Of a DNA stretch of 64,000 bases, positions 22,220 through 35,285 are shown piece after piece; position 1 is the first letter of the stretch, and every line of letters starts with the position of its first letter. The notes under the pieces were generated by a model, which was not told the DNA's origin, searched no databases, and saw only the letters and a list, made by a program, of their open reading frames with translations. This DNA is from Cyrtodaria siliqua (Eukaryota > Mollusca > Bivalvia > Adapedonta > Hiatellidae). The DNA lies in assembly GCA_037043455.1 (NCBI GenBank), contig JAWPHD010002614.1, positions 124,001-188,000 of the forward strand, given 5' to 3'. A program made the position numbers and the translations under genes.

Positions 22220-23490
22220 AATCGATGACCTAAATCTAGAATATCTATAATTGATATCTAGCATAGACTATTCCTTAATATTCATCAATGTTCTACACTT
22301 GTCTTCAATAGTCTACACTGTTCTTACATGTTTGGACCATTAATGTAAACTGGATTACTGGGTCATGTCAACAAACAGTTACATTGTTTATGTAAACACT
22401 ATGTACGCAAACAATACAAAGATGGTTGATCATACATAAAAGACGAAACACTACAGTTTTTAAAAATTGCATAAACATTTGCATGTACAAGATGTTCATT
22501 TTTTATAATATTTGCTAAATAAAGGTTTACAAAATGAGCACCGCAATACATTTAAAGATTAATATATGTTTGACAAAAAGACTATTAAAATCCATTGCAA
22601 ATAACAAGTTTAAAGAAAGCTTTATTAATTCAACTTCTCTTGCACACACACATTTGTTCTGAATAGCGTGAATACACATTTACCTATGTCTTATAATTGT
22701 ATCATACAGAACACATAGTTGGTATTTCAATGTGAGTATGATATCAAACGTAGACGACGTCTCTTAATTATGCCGAATAAATCGCATTCGTATAATCACA
22801 TTCCCGCAAGCAGAAACCGGAAAACTGTAGACATCTTAATAAAGGATAATGTCTAAGTCGACGGGCTGTCAGGGTAGATTAGTCAAAAGTCTGAAATAAC
22901 AAAATGAATAACCAGTGGATGAAATGGGAGGGCAGTGCATAAAGGGGGAGGGAGGAAATTGAACAACCAAAGGTTGATGTGAGTGTGGGAACATAGCATA
23001 ACCACATAAGCACAAATTGAAGTTGGGGATATTGTATAATAACAGGTTGAAAAAGAGAGACAACGAATACCAATTATGTCTACAAAGCTGTTCATAATTC
23101 CTGAAAGATTATAAAATCAATCGTTTTCAGCTCCACCTAACAGTTTCTCAGAGGCGCCGAATAAATCGCATCGCTCTTTGCTATAACTATCATAATAACA
23201 AACGACATCGTAAGCGTACGACATTTCTAACTGCTTGCTGGACGCCAAAAGAACTCTTAACATACTATTTTTTATTATCGTCTCACTGATTGTTTTTCAA
23301 CCATTAGCGAGTTGTAGTTTAAATGAGTTTTTTCAATATATTAAAATCAGCAAACACGGATTCACAAATAGTGGGTGTTTAGTGGATGACTGTCAATGGA
23401 TCAGTTTTAATACATTATATTATCTTCCTCATGGAAGATTGAATTGTTTCAAATGCGTCCCGTTAAATAAAGTTTTTTATTATTAGTAGT
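22220..23490. repeat. Duplicon D, copy 1
   Basis: Collinear with 45,880-48,430 and partly with 60,840-61,610 plus 62,640-62,790. Markers are tctagaatatct, gtcatgtcaacaa(a/g)cag, aaagattaatatatgtttga, the 34-bp minisatellite and tagtggatgactgtcaatgg. It lacks the MITE-like insertion present in copy 2, so it is the empty site. No gene. Confidence 0.8.
22905..23055. repeat. 34-bp minisatellite, short array (duplicon D copy 1)
   Basis: Degenerate units around gcataaccacaggttgaagt and gtggagaggaa, here about four. Longer arrays lie at 47,470-48,170 and 61,090-61,310. Confidence 0.7.
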
Positions 23491-24035
23491 AGTAAAATAG
23501 AAGAATTTATTGTTTTAGTTATACCAATGTGTAAGTATTTCCCAACTGTATTGCCGTTAATTGATTATGTTACATCAACTCTTCTTGAAGAAGTTCCGAC
23601 AACACTGAAACGACACTGAATAGTGATATGTTTGATTGGTAATTTGCTGAAACCCCTGTTCGCAATACAGCAAACCTGTCCAAAGAAACTGTCGAGAAAC
23701 GTCCACTATATCAATTACCTTCATACTTCTCCTAGTTTGTTATTTCACAAACAAAGTACATAGTTGGACAGTTTGCTGCCTGCCTATGCATAAACCAGAG
23801 CAAATTTTTTTGATTGTGTTTTGTCTGATAAAGGAATTATAAAGCATTGGCATATTAACATTATTTTCATTCAAAATTGTTAAATTTTCCGTTATTCTCA
23901 TTTAAAATAGTTAAATTTTCCTTTGGTAACCCATCGGTAAAATGTAAATCCTCATTTATTACAAGTTTACTGTATTGTAATCTCTATAATGTTACATGCA
24001 ATTGTATAAAGCTGTCTAGTAAACATGGTAAAGGC
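23491..24035. other. AT-rich stretch, nothing recognised
   Basis: No gene or repeat family recognised. A short duplicated word gttaaattttcc occurs at 23,880 and 23,911. Confidence 0.5.
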
Positions 24036-24037
24036 AT

Positions 24038-24580
24038 TTGCAACCACAGGCGGTGTGTGTGTGTGTAAATAGGTTTCTTTTAATGACAGTATTTAAATAT
24101 AAATATATAAATATAAAAACTGTCCATGAATACAGACGACTTCCAATGAAATGTGTATGCATTCCACGCATATATTGTCCGACTATAGAAAACAGGATTA
24201 TCTGTCAGCGGAAGATGCCGTCGACATTTCTCGATACGTAAGTGCCAATAAAGTCGTCGTCTTCAGGCGTAGTTTTTCTTTTCTTTTGACAACAATCGGA
24301 AAAGAAACAAAACAGTTCCTCAAGACGGTCTCCCCTCTAAGGTAGTTCCTGTAATTTACTTGTATCCGGTTGTTAACCAAACAACATGCAGCTTCATATA
24401 TTCATAAAATGTGTGTGAGATTGGTATTTTCTATTATCGCACGACTTACAGTAACCCATGTATTAACATAACATCGAAACATCTAAAATACGTGTTCCTA
24501 TGTGCACGTATTAATTTGGTGCTGAAAATCATTTAATAAATTAACCGGTATATTGCTATGATATTATAGACTATATCCCA
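24038..24580. repeat. Duplicon E, copy 1
   Basis: Matches 27,000-27,330 and 32,360-32,885. Shared markers are tatttaaatataaatatata, gattatctgtcagcg, atgccgtcgacatttctc, cgcgtagtttttcttttc and caagacggtctcccct. No gene. The repeated inclusion next to duplicon C relatives suggests parts of one large element. Confidence 0.8.
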
Positions 24581-24939
24581 ACAAAATAATGAGAGAAAAG
24601 TATTCATCAGTCTGGCATTAAAACGAGATACTCTCGAAAAAGCTGGATTAATATTCATAAAGCTTCTAAGCAATATCTTAAAAAAACAAATTCAAATTTT
24701 CAGCACCTTTTTCTATGGATTTAAGAAGTGTTATTAATATTGTTAATAACGTTATGGATAATTCAAATCTACAGCTGAAAATATATTGTTCGTAGTGTCT
24801 CTGAGAGGTCAAGAAAGATATTTAAAAGTGTGTAACAATATTAAATTTTGACTTAAGTATTATTTCCACTTAAATTGTTTTATGAAAACGTACCCTCTTA
24901 ATCAACGTACAGTTGTACTTTCTGCAAAATATGCTCTCG

Positions 24940-26110
24940 TGAGTACCGTTGCAATCAATATACAATACGAAAAGTTCCAAACTGAACTATCCATTTTGGG
25001 GGAATATGTTCATTAGTACCAATTAGCATACAGAATATGAATTCTGACCTAAAAAACGCTAAACTTTATAGATTAAATGACAGTATTGCTCTTAACGAAA
25101 CATAACAAAACAAATTAAATAACTCAAAACGATTTGATTTAGAAGGAGGCAAAGAATTGTTGTGAAACAAAATACGATAATACATCCATCAGTTAAATGC
25201 ATCTAATATGCCTACACTAAGTACAGGCTCTCCATCAAGTAATAACGGGAGCCGGAATCTTACCTTTGGACAAGGCAATGACTGCTTCTGCCGTCATTAT
25301 TGTCCGAAGTTACTTATCTTTATAAAAAATATAATAGATTTAAATGTTTTGTGCTACGTAATGGTAATTATTTCAGTAATTCAGTGGTTACATATCGGAA
25401 AGAAAGAAATACCGAAATATTTCGGATTTTTTTAAAGTTTAGTGCCAGTTATAAATTCTCCTAAAGCTGAAACAACACCTAACACTGCTCAACATCTAAT
25501 CCTTGAACTCAGGATGTCTATTGCCCCAATCAATTGATTTGAACACAAATAACCAAGAATGATGAGTGCAACATATTTCAAAATGTCTGAAGTATACTGG
25601 TTAACATTAGCCTCTACATTGCACACAACAAACTATTAAACTGAAACATTTGCCCAATTCAACCCAATAAAGCAAGTAAAATATTGTTTAATTCTATCAT
25701 TACGCCTCGGAGTATTTGTAGATTTCTTGTATAATCAACAACGGCGTATATACATTGCAAGTTCCGCACAAAACACCTCCTGGCTCAGTCTCTTTATGGA
25801 CAGAAAACGTATCAGCTCCCATACTCTGTAAACAAGGTTACAATACATTGGAATGCATAAAACCCATGTTGCAGACACGTATTTAGATGTAAAAAGGACT
25901 TAGAAAATGAGTAGCAGTATATAGTGGCAATGTTTTGTTTTAAAAATGAGTTTAAAACTGTAGCGTACGTGTTACACAATCCGTTTTGCAGAAATGCATT
26001 CAGAAATAGATGTTGTTTAAATGTTACCCCGACAGAAGGACTGATCAAATGCTTCTTTCCCTTCCGATCTTTTTATATTTCTTTTTATCAAATGATGTTC
26101 GGTTAAATGG
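24940..26110. repeat. Duplicon C relative (right part), diverged copy
   Basis: Aligns with 13,490-14,650 and 29,510-30,790: ctctcgtgagtaccgttgca, gccggaatcttaccttt, ataaattctcctaaagctga, caacccaataaagc-like and acacgtatttagatgta blocks in the same order. More diverged than copies 1 and 2 are from each other. Confidence 0.75.
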
Positions 26111-26350
26111 TGTTTTACGTCATTTTCAGCAAAGTTTTAGATTGTATATGACTGTCATTTATTTCATCGTGAGGCAGACCACCAACTGTTTTCCTGGACC
26201 GTCGGACCAAAAATATATACCTCCCTCAATCCGTAAATATCGACACTTTCTGACTTATAAGTCGACCTCAGTGGGATTCAAACCCAAAGTGATGAAACAC
26301 GAGAAGGATTCAAACAAGGCCTCTTTACTAGTTCGGTCACTGAGTAGCAA
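26095..26350 (-). mobile_element. tRNA-derived SINE-like repeat, copy 2
   Basis: Minus-strand B-box-like GGGTTTGAATCCC at about 26,284-26,272, preceded by a tRNA-like gaccgaactagtaaag. Downstream are tttctgac, ttacggattgagggaggta and gtggtctgcctca, then aaaatgacgtaaaacaccat. Shares order and sequence with copy 1 at 21,895-22,145. Confidence 0.6.
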
Positions 26351-26359
26351 TGTATGGTA

Positions 26360-26995
26360 GCAATGTAGCAAGACTGTAAGATTTATGCCATGATTATTGT
26401 ATTCATTGAGTAAATGATCCAAAACACAAACTGAAACAAGGCAATTCAGAGAAGAGAGAGAGAGACAAAGCGAATGTTAGGAAGCATTTGAAAATGAATG
26501 ACAAGATTATAATTTATTCCAATGTGACGGAAATTAAAAAACTACAAGGAAAAAAGGCATCAACTAATTATACGAAAACCATATGAAAGAATACAAGAGA
26601 ACAGTTATTAACCTATTATGAGAATTAATACTTTTGACTCGATGTTTTGGCGCACGACGATACCTTTGCCCATGAATATGACATTAGTTCCACAATCAAT
26701 ATGAATATACTGACTGAAAACATATGTTATTAATTATCAATGGAACATAATACACTATGTTTAACAATAACAGACTTTGTAATGTAATGCATACCATGAC
26801 CAAATGACAAATACTAAACGGCCGTTACGCTCTCATATAGAGTATCGGTTCATACTGAACTTGTTTGCATAATACTTGAACAGGTTACAGTGTCCAGTTA
26901 ATTTATAGAATGCGGTATAACATTTGACATTATTTTGAATAAAAATATTAACCAAATTATGGTCGTACATTAAGATATATCAAGAAACTTAAGAT
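26360..26995. other. AT-rich stretch with a diverged dispersed repeat
   Basis: Contains gagagagaga near 26,450 and a block (26,575-26,665: accatatgaaagaatacaag, ttttgactcgatgtttt) repeated at 34,635-34,745. No gene. Confidence 0.55.
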
Positions 26996-26999
26996 GATG

Positions 27000-27330
27000 T
27001 GTGTGAATAGGGTACTGTTTGATGACAGTATTTAAATATAAATATATAAATTGTTCCTAAATATAAACGTCTTTCATTGACATATGCATTCCAAACTAAG
27101 ATGATTTTATGACTATAGAAGACTGGATTATCTGTCAGCGCAAGATGTTGTCGACATTTCTCGATGAGTGGCAATTAAGCCGTCGTCATCCCGCGTAGTT
27201 TTTCTTTTCCTTTGAAAACAATCGGCAATCAAACAAAGCTTCCCCAAGACGGTCTACCCTGTAAGGTAGTTCCTGTCATTTACCTATACCCAGTTGTTCA
27301 CCAAACACCATGCAGCTTCATTTCGTAAAA
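27000..27330. repeat. Duplicon E, copy 2 (partial)
   Basis: Same markers as 24,060-24,390 but shorter, cut off near 27,340 where duplicon C copy 2 begins. Confidence 0.78.
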
Positions 27331-28581
27331 CATGTAACATGTATACAAAATCCTAGACTAGCTTATCGTCTGATACTTATTTGAAATAGTACAGTAATAC
27401 GACAGCTAATAATGGAGAGGCATATCTATTAAAGGTGATTCAACTCGCATACTGAGGCAATACTACTATAAGAAGCGTTTTGAAGAAAGTATAGATTGGC
27501 CACAGACCATGACTTTATAAAGAAGTGAGTCTTCATAATAGCCTATGGCAATGCTAATATAATATGTATATAAAAGAGGTCTGCTCAAAATATGCATTTA
27601 TAATTGTATTTTTAAAGTGTTTAATTGACTATTGCGATAAAACAATCACATGCACGCATATTTCACAAAAACATTTAAACAGAAACTACCTACTTCAAAG
27701 AATACGTAAATACTGAAAAGGTGATTCCTTGGAAGCAACACAAATAAACAATAGAGAAAAGAAGCAGACACGTTTTCTTGAGAGATATTATAAGGCGCAG
27801 TACCTGTCTAGCATCGGCCTAGAGTTAATGATTATCTTCTAACCAACAAAGTATACACGTTACGTTCTATAAATTACCGGTAAAAAGGTAAAAAGAGGTC
27901 AAAAGTCTTGACCTTTAACAAATCGAAGTAATAATAAATACTGAAAAGTGGATCCCTTGAAAGGAACAAACACACACAAAAGGTAAAAGTAGCAGACTCG
28001 GGCTTGATAATCCCAAAGGACCGGTAAGTAATAACACTACTGATTTGTAGTCGGAAACATATTTTACGGCCGCCAGACAGCACCAAACAAACGCTAGTGG
28101 GAGTAATAATAAATACTGAAAAGTGGATCTCTTGAAAAAGCAAACACAAATAATTGATAAAAAGTAACAGACTTTTATTGAGTTCATGAGAGGCAAGTAA
28201 TGTAAAGTGACGCTCGGGGTTTAAACCAGGTTCTAGGGTGCAACAAACCTCACTTTTACCTTAATGTCATCCAAATAAAACGGGACAGTGTAAATAAAGA
28301 TATCTCCGGCAGGTTATGTTCTCTGACAAACAATGCAGCTCGCTTGGCATGAATATTGAAAACAGCTGTTAAGCTATATGCATTAAATGTATCAAACGGG
28401 TCCGTATATTGCTACTTTTGTATATTCACATATAAATGTGTGAATGACAAACTCACATAATAACAGGGTGTAATATAAACAAGAACTATATACAAAGAAG
28501 ATCACTTGAGAGGCAATCAACGAGACTAAGGGTGAGCGCAAATGTCAGGGTGTACCTGATCACACAAATAATACACTTAGG

Positions 28582-28742
28582 AAAAAGAGTATTGGACCTT
28601 TGGAAACGGCCGAAAACGACACATACGAAATATTGCAGTCTCGGTTTGATTGAGACTGTTCATGAGCGCTAGCTACCGCTCACGGCCTCTAGCCCCGGGT
28701 TGAGCAGAACTCAATATTAATAAGATCAATAATACAAAAACT
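28582..28742. mobile_element. Hairpin-rich repeat, short copy
   Basis: Inserted relative to duplicon copy 1, where cacttag-like sequence runs straight into ttgataaggaag (12,715-12,735). It shares tggacctttggaaacggccg, cagtctcggtttgattgagactg-type hairpin halves, ctaccgctcacg and ttgagcagaactcaa with 61,608-61,800. The second hairpin has lost its loop here (gagcgctagctaccgctc). Confidence 0.75.
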
Positions 28743-28989
28743 TTATAAGGAAGAACATTTTAGTGATATAGTGGTTGTACTTTTTCTGGTCATGTTGTAC
28801 AAGTTTACTAAATGGTCCCATAGAGTTTAATACAACCAGATGCAGACGTAACATAAAGATTTATTATTTAAATTGTAAGTAACAATATATTAACCAATAC
28901 ATCTGGCTTGTTAATTCGATATTAGGAATTGTTCCATCCGCTTTATTTTATATTGGTCATATAATTGTACCATAGCAATTGCTATACCA

Positions 28990-29480
28990 TAGGTATAAAA
29001 TGTAGCATTCACAGAACACATTCAAAGAAAGCACCCATACAAAACAAACGAAATTTACAAGGAAAATGAAAAGAATGCGATGCCATACACATAAACGTGT
29101 TGGCAATATCGGTACCGCCTAGGAATGATTATTGGCAAATATGCCACTGGGGGTTTTATCCAGGTTCTAGGTTGCAACAAACCTCGCTCTAATCCTATAT
29201 TTATTCCAATAAAACGTGACAGTGTAAATGCAGAAATCCCCGCCAGGCATATTCCGTAACAAATCATGCAGAATGTCTAAGCAATATAAGTATGACTCGA
29301 CGATGATCATGTATATATGAATATAAGAAAGAAAAGCCCTGAAAGCCACACAACCAAATGCTCAGTGATCTGATAGAAGCCAAAGCAGCAAGAGAATAAT
29401 CTATTAAGAGCACGACGACAATTTTGGACAAAAGCATCAAACGTTACCATCCTTTCAGGAGTTAGGGAGACGTCATCGCT
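28990..29480 (-). mobile_element. Naiad-type PLE 3' UTR fragment (in duplicon C copy 2)
   Basis: Nearly identical to 12,995-13,480, with the same conserved blocks as the Naiad 3' UTR at 55,035-55,538. Carried along in the duplication. Confidence 0.72.
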
Positions 29481-30795
29481 GGCAGTCCAACATCAATATT
29501 TACTTCGTGCAAACATATAATGCTCTCGTTAGTCCCGTTGCAGTAAATATAAAATGCTAAAAGTTCCAAACAGAACCATCCATGGCGAATATGTTTATGA
29601 GTACCAGTTAGCATACAGAAAATGATGTCCCGCCTAAACATCTTAATTAATAGATTAAAAAGTATCGCCTAGAGTCTAAATGACATTATTGCTCTTAATG
29701 AAAAATAACAAAATAAATTGAAAATTATTTTATTTAAAAGGCGGCTAATAAATATGAAAAAATATACAGTACGATAATATAGCCATCAGTTAAAAGCACT
29801 TAGTAGGCCAGCATCAACAACAGTTTCGTTATCCATCAAGTAATACCTGCAGCCGGGATCTTACCTTTAGGCAAGGTATTGGCTGCTTCCGTCGTCATAA
29901 GTTTCGGAAGCTACTTATTGTGCTATAAAATGTAGTAAAGCTTGATGTTTAGTCAGACGCAATGGTTATACTGTCAGTTCTTCATTGATAACATAAAATA
30001 AACACATGACGAAATATTTCGTGGATTTCACCTTTAGTTACAGAAGAAATATGATCAGTTGGAATCAGAATTGCAAAACATGCATATTAGTAGAACATAA
30101 TGATGTGTTTGCTATTTTAGTTTTTAATTCCTACAGATGTCCCTCAAACATGTATGAGAAATACCAAAAGTAAATCCCTTGTATAACACGGATCACTTGT
30201 ATTGCTTCTTTTGTTCATGCCAGTTATAAATTCTCCTAAAGCTGAAACAACACCTGACAATTAACAATGCTCAGCAACTAATCCTTGACCTCAGGATGGC
30301 TTTTTGTCCAATCATATTATTTAAAAACATATATAGTAACCAAGAATACTGAGTGCAACATATTTCATAATGTATGAAGTATACTGGTTAACATTAGTTT
30401 CCACATTTCACACAAACAAATAACTAAACTTAAACGTTTGCCTAATTCAACCCAAGAAAGCGTGTAAATTCTAAATAACCCATTTGACTAAATGGCCCCT
30501 GAATGTTTCCGTACATAACACCTCCCGGTTCAGTCTCTTTGGCTGCGAACAAGTTGAAATTCCATTGGCATGCATAATACCTATGTTGCAAACACGTATT
30601 TAGATGTAGTTTTACGTTCAGAGATTTGTTCAAACCGACTGAAGGACTTCGGAAATGAATACCAGTATATGGTGACAATGTATGAAAATTTAGCATACGT
30701 CTTACACAACCCGTGTTTCAGAAATACATTTAGATATATATGTTGTTTTACGTCCCAAGAAGGACTTTTGAAATGAGGGTTGGTTAAATGGTGTT

Positions 30796-31375
30796 GTATT
30801 TCTCGATTTTCATCTCTAGATTTCTAATGATTTCATACATAATAAAATATATGTTGAGAGAGATGACTTCAACTTTGACATCGTTAACTATCCACACTGG
30901 ATGGAGATGTACCTCGTGCTACATCATACGGGAATTATATCTCCCAGCTCATTCGTTTAGCTAGAGCTTGTAATGATATTATAGCATTCAATGATCGAAA
31001 TCAAGTTATTACAAGTAAACTTCTTCAGCTAGGTTTTCGTTATCACAAGGTAGTAGATCTTTCTGAAAATTATACCGCCGTAACGAAAACCTATGGAGAA
31101 GTACAACACCAACCTTAAAACACTGCGACCAGGAATATCACAACCCTTATTTTATGGAGATGTGGTCTATAAACTTCGGAAGTTAAAGGGATCTGGCGGG
31201 TTTCCTGACCACTTTACAAAATTAATCAGGAAGTTTGTCAGAAAAGGGTACGACCCTTTAGTATTACAACGCACTGCATGCTTAGTGATTGACCGTCTAC
31301 AGTCAGTCACTACGCTTCACTTTTCCCTTGAGTAATGACTGGACAACATCTTGGGACTCTATAACGGTGGGGAAT
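30796..31375 (+). pseudogene. Naiad PLE RT C-terminus fragment, duplicate
   Basis: Plus-strand, 5'-truncated like the copy at 14,660. Readable blocks in shifted frames are RDDFNFDIVNYP, RATSYGNYISQLIRL, LLQLGFRYHKVVDL, LRPGISQPLFYGDVVYKLRK, FPDHFTKLIRKFVRKGYDPL and VLQRTACLVID. It keeps a KLIRKF segment of about 45 bases that the first copy lost. No RT catalytic motifs are present. It is the right end of duplicon C copy 2. Confidence 0.82.
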
Positions 31376-32340
31376 CAAGGGCACCATAACGCTATTGTAA
31401 TGTGTTAAAATTGTCACCGGGCATTTTCCGTTGCCCGTGCCCAGCGCAGAAATTGTTCTCAAAAGGTGAGTGTGAAATTGTGTTTTTGTTTAATCAAGAC
31501 GTTTTGTGTCCAATTCCCCAAAATCGGGGAATGTCATTCCGGACAAATATGTCCAACCTTTATTTTGAAAGCAAAATAATTGAAAAAATGCCAAAATCTA
31601 ATCGTGTAGAGCGTTTGGACTTTGCAAGAGTTCATTGTTGATCTGTCAAAATCAGAATTTTGTGACCATTCTTCAACGATCTGCAGGTCTACGCTAATAT
31701 TTGACCTTCATACAACAGTGTAATGGACAGACGGATGCTCTGGTACAAAAAACTGAATATTATATGCCATTTAAAATGCTATAAACCCATTTTTTGAAAC
31801 GTCGTGGTGCCCAGGTCGAGACTATGGTGCCCAGATCGCGACATGGAGCCCAGTGCAAGTAACTTTAAAAGAAAAAAAAAACGGTCACATTTAATAAAAT
31901 ATACACAGGTATCCACTAAATAAATGTTTGAATTGACTTGACCTGTGTTAAAATGTGTTTGTGGGGAAACTTAATTCAACTTCAAACTGCTAAATTATCC
32001 AATTCGTCCATCCCTCCACAATCCCTGCATTTTGTTTCGAACTCTGTTCATGTTCCCATTAATTATCCACCAAATAGTCTCTATAGGACATAACTATCAG
32101 GCGTACTGGACAGCCAAACCAGTACTTGATACCTTGATCGGTAAGGAACGTTTTAGTAGTTTGGGAATCATGCCACGGTGCATTAATGTGTTGAGATTTG
32201 TAATTATTCTCAGGAAATCATTAAACATTCACGATGCATTTCGATATCATTAACCTCCTGATACACCTGACTATTCATGTTACCATCCGTTTATGTCAAC
32301 TGCGATACGCCCTTTTGTGCGCAGGACAAGATAGTTAATG
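31376..32340. other. Non-coding stretch, nothing recognised
   Basis: Slightly higher GC than its surroundings near 31,400-31,700. Contains three near-repeats of ggtgccca(g)gtcg.gac (31,808-31,855). The open frames at 31,402 and 32,032 show no protein signature. Confidence 0.5.
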
Positions 32341-32359
32341 ATATCGAGAATGCGTTTTT

Positions 32360-33600
32360 GCCACTATCCTCCAGTATTTAAATATAAATATATAAACTAT
32401 CCATGGATACAGACGGCTTCCATTGAAATGTCTATGCATTCCACGCATATATTGTCTGACTATAGAAAACATGATTATCTGTCAGCGGAAGATGCCGTCG
32501 ACATTTCTCTATACGTAAGTGCCAATTAAGTCGTCGTCATCCCGCGTATTTTTTCTTTTCCGTTGACAAAATTCGGAAAACAAACAGAATAGTTCCTCAC
32601 GACGGTCTCCCCTGTAAGGTAGTTTCTGTCATTTACTTGTATCCGGTTGTTAACCAAACAACATGCAGCTTCATATATTCATAAAATGCGTGTGAGATTG
32701 GGACTTTCTATGATCCCAAGACTTACAGTAGCCAATGTATTAACATAACATGGGAACTTCTAATATACGTGTTCCTATGTGCACCTACTAATTTGGTGCT
32801 GAAAATCATTTAATAAATTAACCGGTATATTGCTATCATACTATAGAGTATATTGCTATGCTATTATAGAGTATATCCCTACAAAATAATAATGTTAATA
32901 AGGTTATGGATAATTCAAATCTAAGCTAAACCGTTATCTTAAAATAAATTTTTTGTAGTGTCCCTGAGAGGATAAGAATGATATTTAAAAGTATGTAACA
33001 CTATTAAATTTTGACTTAAGTATTATTTTCCACTTAAGTTGTTACATGAATGCGGGTCCTGGCTGTCCAACGTGCAGTTGGTACTCTCTGCAAAATTATA
33101 GGCTCTCGTGAGTACCGTTGCAACCAATATACAATACGAAAGGTTCCAAACAGAACTATTCATTTTGGCGAATATGTTCATGAGTACCAGTTAGCATACA
33201 GAAGATGAAGTCTCACCTCTAAAACGCTAAACGTCATAAACTACATGACATTATTGCTCTTAACGAAACATAACAAAACAAATTAAAGAACTCAAAACGA
33301 TTTGATTTAGAAGGAGGCAAAGAATTGTTGTGAAACAAAATACGATAACACATCCATCAGTTAAAAGCATCTAGTATTCCTACACCAAGCACAGGCTCTC
33401 GATCAAATACAAAACTGCAGCCGGAATCTTACCTTTAGACAAGGTAATGACTGCTTCTGCCGCCATAATTGACCGAAGTTACTTATCGTGTTGTAAAAAT
33501 GCAATAGAATTAGATGTTTTGTGCGACGTAATGATAATTATTTCAGTAATTCAGTGGTAACATAAAGGAAAGAAAGAAGAACAACATATAACATGTATCC
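32360..33600. repeat. Duplicon E copy 3 joined to a duplicon C relative
   Basis: 32,360-32,885 matches 24,060-24,580; 32,900-33,560 continues to match 24,740-25,400 (ttaaattttgacttaagtat, taccgttgcaa, gatttagaaggaggcaaaga, gccggaatcttaccttta). The order in 24.0-25.4 kb is therefore reproduced, showing a larger common unit. Confidence 0.8.
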
Positions 33601-35285
33601 GGAATCCTAGACTAGCTAATCGTCTGGTACGAATTTAAAATTATATTTTGATAAATGCGCTTCTGAGTAATGGAAATGCTATGTTATCAATGATGAGTGT
33701 GCGCCCTACTGACGCAATAATTGTTATAACAATCATGTTGATGGAATATAGATGGTCACAGAATATGTATACAGAAGACTAGTGAGACTTCATACTACGA
33801 TAGCCGTATCGAATAGATACGATGCGATGCTAATAGAATCTCTATCAAAAAATAGTCTGCTCAGAAGTGAGCATTTATATAATTGTATTTTTAAAGTGTT
33901 AACATTTCTAATAAAATAAATAAAATACGAACAACATATTACTTGTATAGCTCCGGTGAAAACTGATTACATCTCTTTTGAGTATGTCTTATCCCTTGGC
34001 TGCGACCGGTTAACAGTTTTGGCCTGACTTGTCAAGAGATATCAGACTACGTATTGTTCGCGTAAACGCATATTTCACATTAAATGAAAACAAAAGATTT
34101 ACTTTTGAAACTACCTACTTCGCAGAATACGTAAATAAATACTGCAATTGAGATTACTTGGAAGCAACTAACACAATCAAGAGAGAAAAGTAGCAAACTC
34201 GCTTTTATTGAGCCTGTTCGAGTTAGATAGTGTAAAGTGCAATAGCTCTCATGACCCCTAGAACAGGCTTTAGTGGTATTGTACTTTACAGCCAGAATGA
34301 TTTTGCTCAAAGGACAATGTAAGTAATCACACTAATACACTGACCTTTAATCATGTTATAACCAGTATTCCTGTATTATTTGTGTGAAATTCTAGAAGTC
34401 CAAAAGAATCTATTCATTTAATTACTTTGTCAATTACATAAAGAATATAAAGTTACAATTTTGGCTGGTGAATAATATACATCTATGTCATACGTGTACA
34501 AGTCAATAAAAACATTCAGTTTAGAACACATGCTATGCGTTAAAATTGTCGGTAGAAAGGTCAACAGTGTAGTCTTTCATCGAATTGTTTAATAAGAATT
34601 GGGTAGCATATGATACAATAAAAGGGAGACGCCAGAAAACGACATGAAAGAATACAACAGAACGGTTATGAAAACCATATGAAATAATACAACAGAATGG
34701 TTATTAACCTTTAATGAGAAAAATACTTTTGACTAGATGTTTTAGCGCACAAAGATTCCTGTGCCAAGACAACGTGACTCAGATAACATATCTCTATACA
34801 AATTTAATCAAAGACCATATTAACGCATGTGCAGCTCTTAACAAAGTGAAGTTATATTGTATAACATCTCTACAATATGCCAACTTAATTACATTTACTC
34901 AGTACTCTTTCCAATATTCATTCCCATAGGCTGAAGCCACAAAACGGTAGACACTAATAGGACGAAAGAAAAACTCAAGATCAGGTTGACACTACACTTT
35001 CTGGCATGCATTTGTCTCCAGGCATTTACACCAAACAGAAGCAGCGCTCATTAAACACGTTAAAGAAATAATTAACGACTGTACAACTCAGTATCAAAAT
35101 TATTATGTGCATCTCTGCACACAGAGAGGACACTTTTTATAGAAAAAACTACGCCTTTGATTATAGAGTGTCTGCACGTGTATCGCACGGGTCCAATTTT
35201 TATTATATACCAAAATAGTTCCACTTATTACATGTGTTACTATATGTACAGTAACAAAAACGACCTGTTTTTCATGTAATACAGA
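33601..35285. other. AT-rich repeat remnants
   Basis: Contains a 70-bp dispersed box at about 34,125-34,205 (aataaatactgcaattgag...agcaaactcgc) and a block at 34,610-34,770 shared with 26,575-26,665. No gene. The open frames at 34,080 (minus) and 34,714 (plus) are not supported. Confidence 0.55.

Larger units (their letters stand above)
27355..30795. repeat. Duplicon C, copy 2
   Basis: Collinear with 10,970-14,690 at roughly 90-95 percent identity by eye. It includes the dispersed 70-bp boxes (27,705-27,780; 27,930-28,000; 28,105-28,175), the Naiad-type 3' UTR (28,990-29,480) and the RT fragment that follows. It lacks two segments of copy 1 and contains the 160-bp hairpin-rich insertion. Confidence 0.85.

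Noticed and set aside
27874..28196. Hydrophobic minus-strand ORFs of 91 and 93 codons
   Set aside because: Generated by tandem copies of the dispersed 70-bp box; the same pattern at 11,745-11,990 is broken.
31800..31860. Triple tggtgcccag-like repeat as a regulatory array
   Set aside because: Only three imperfect copies, no context; insufficient evidence.
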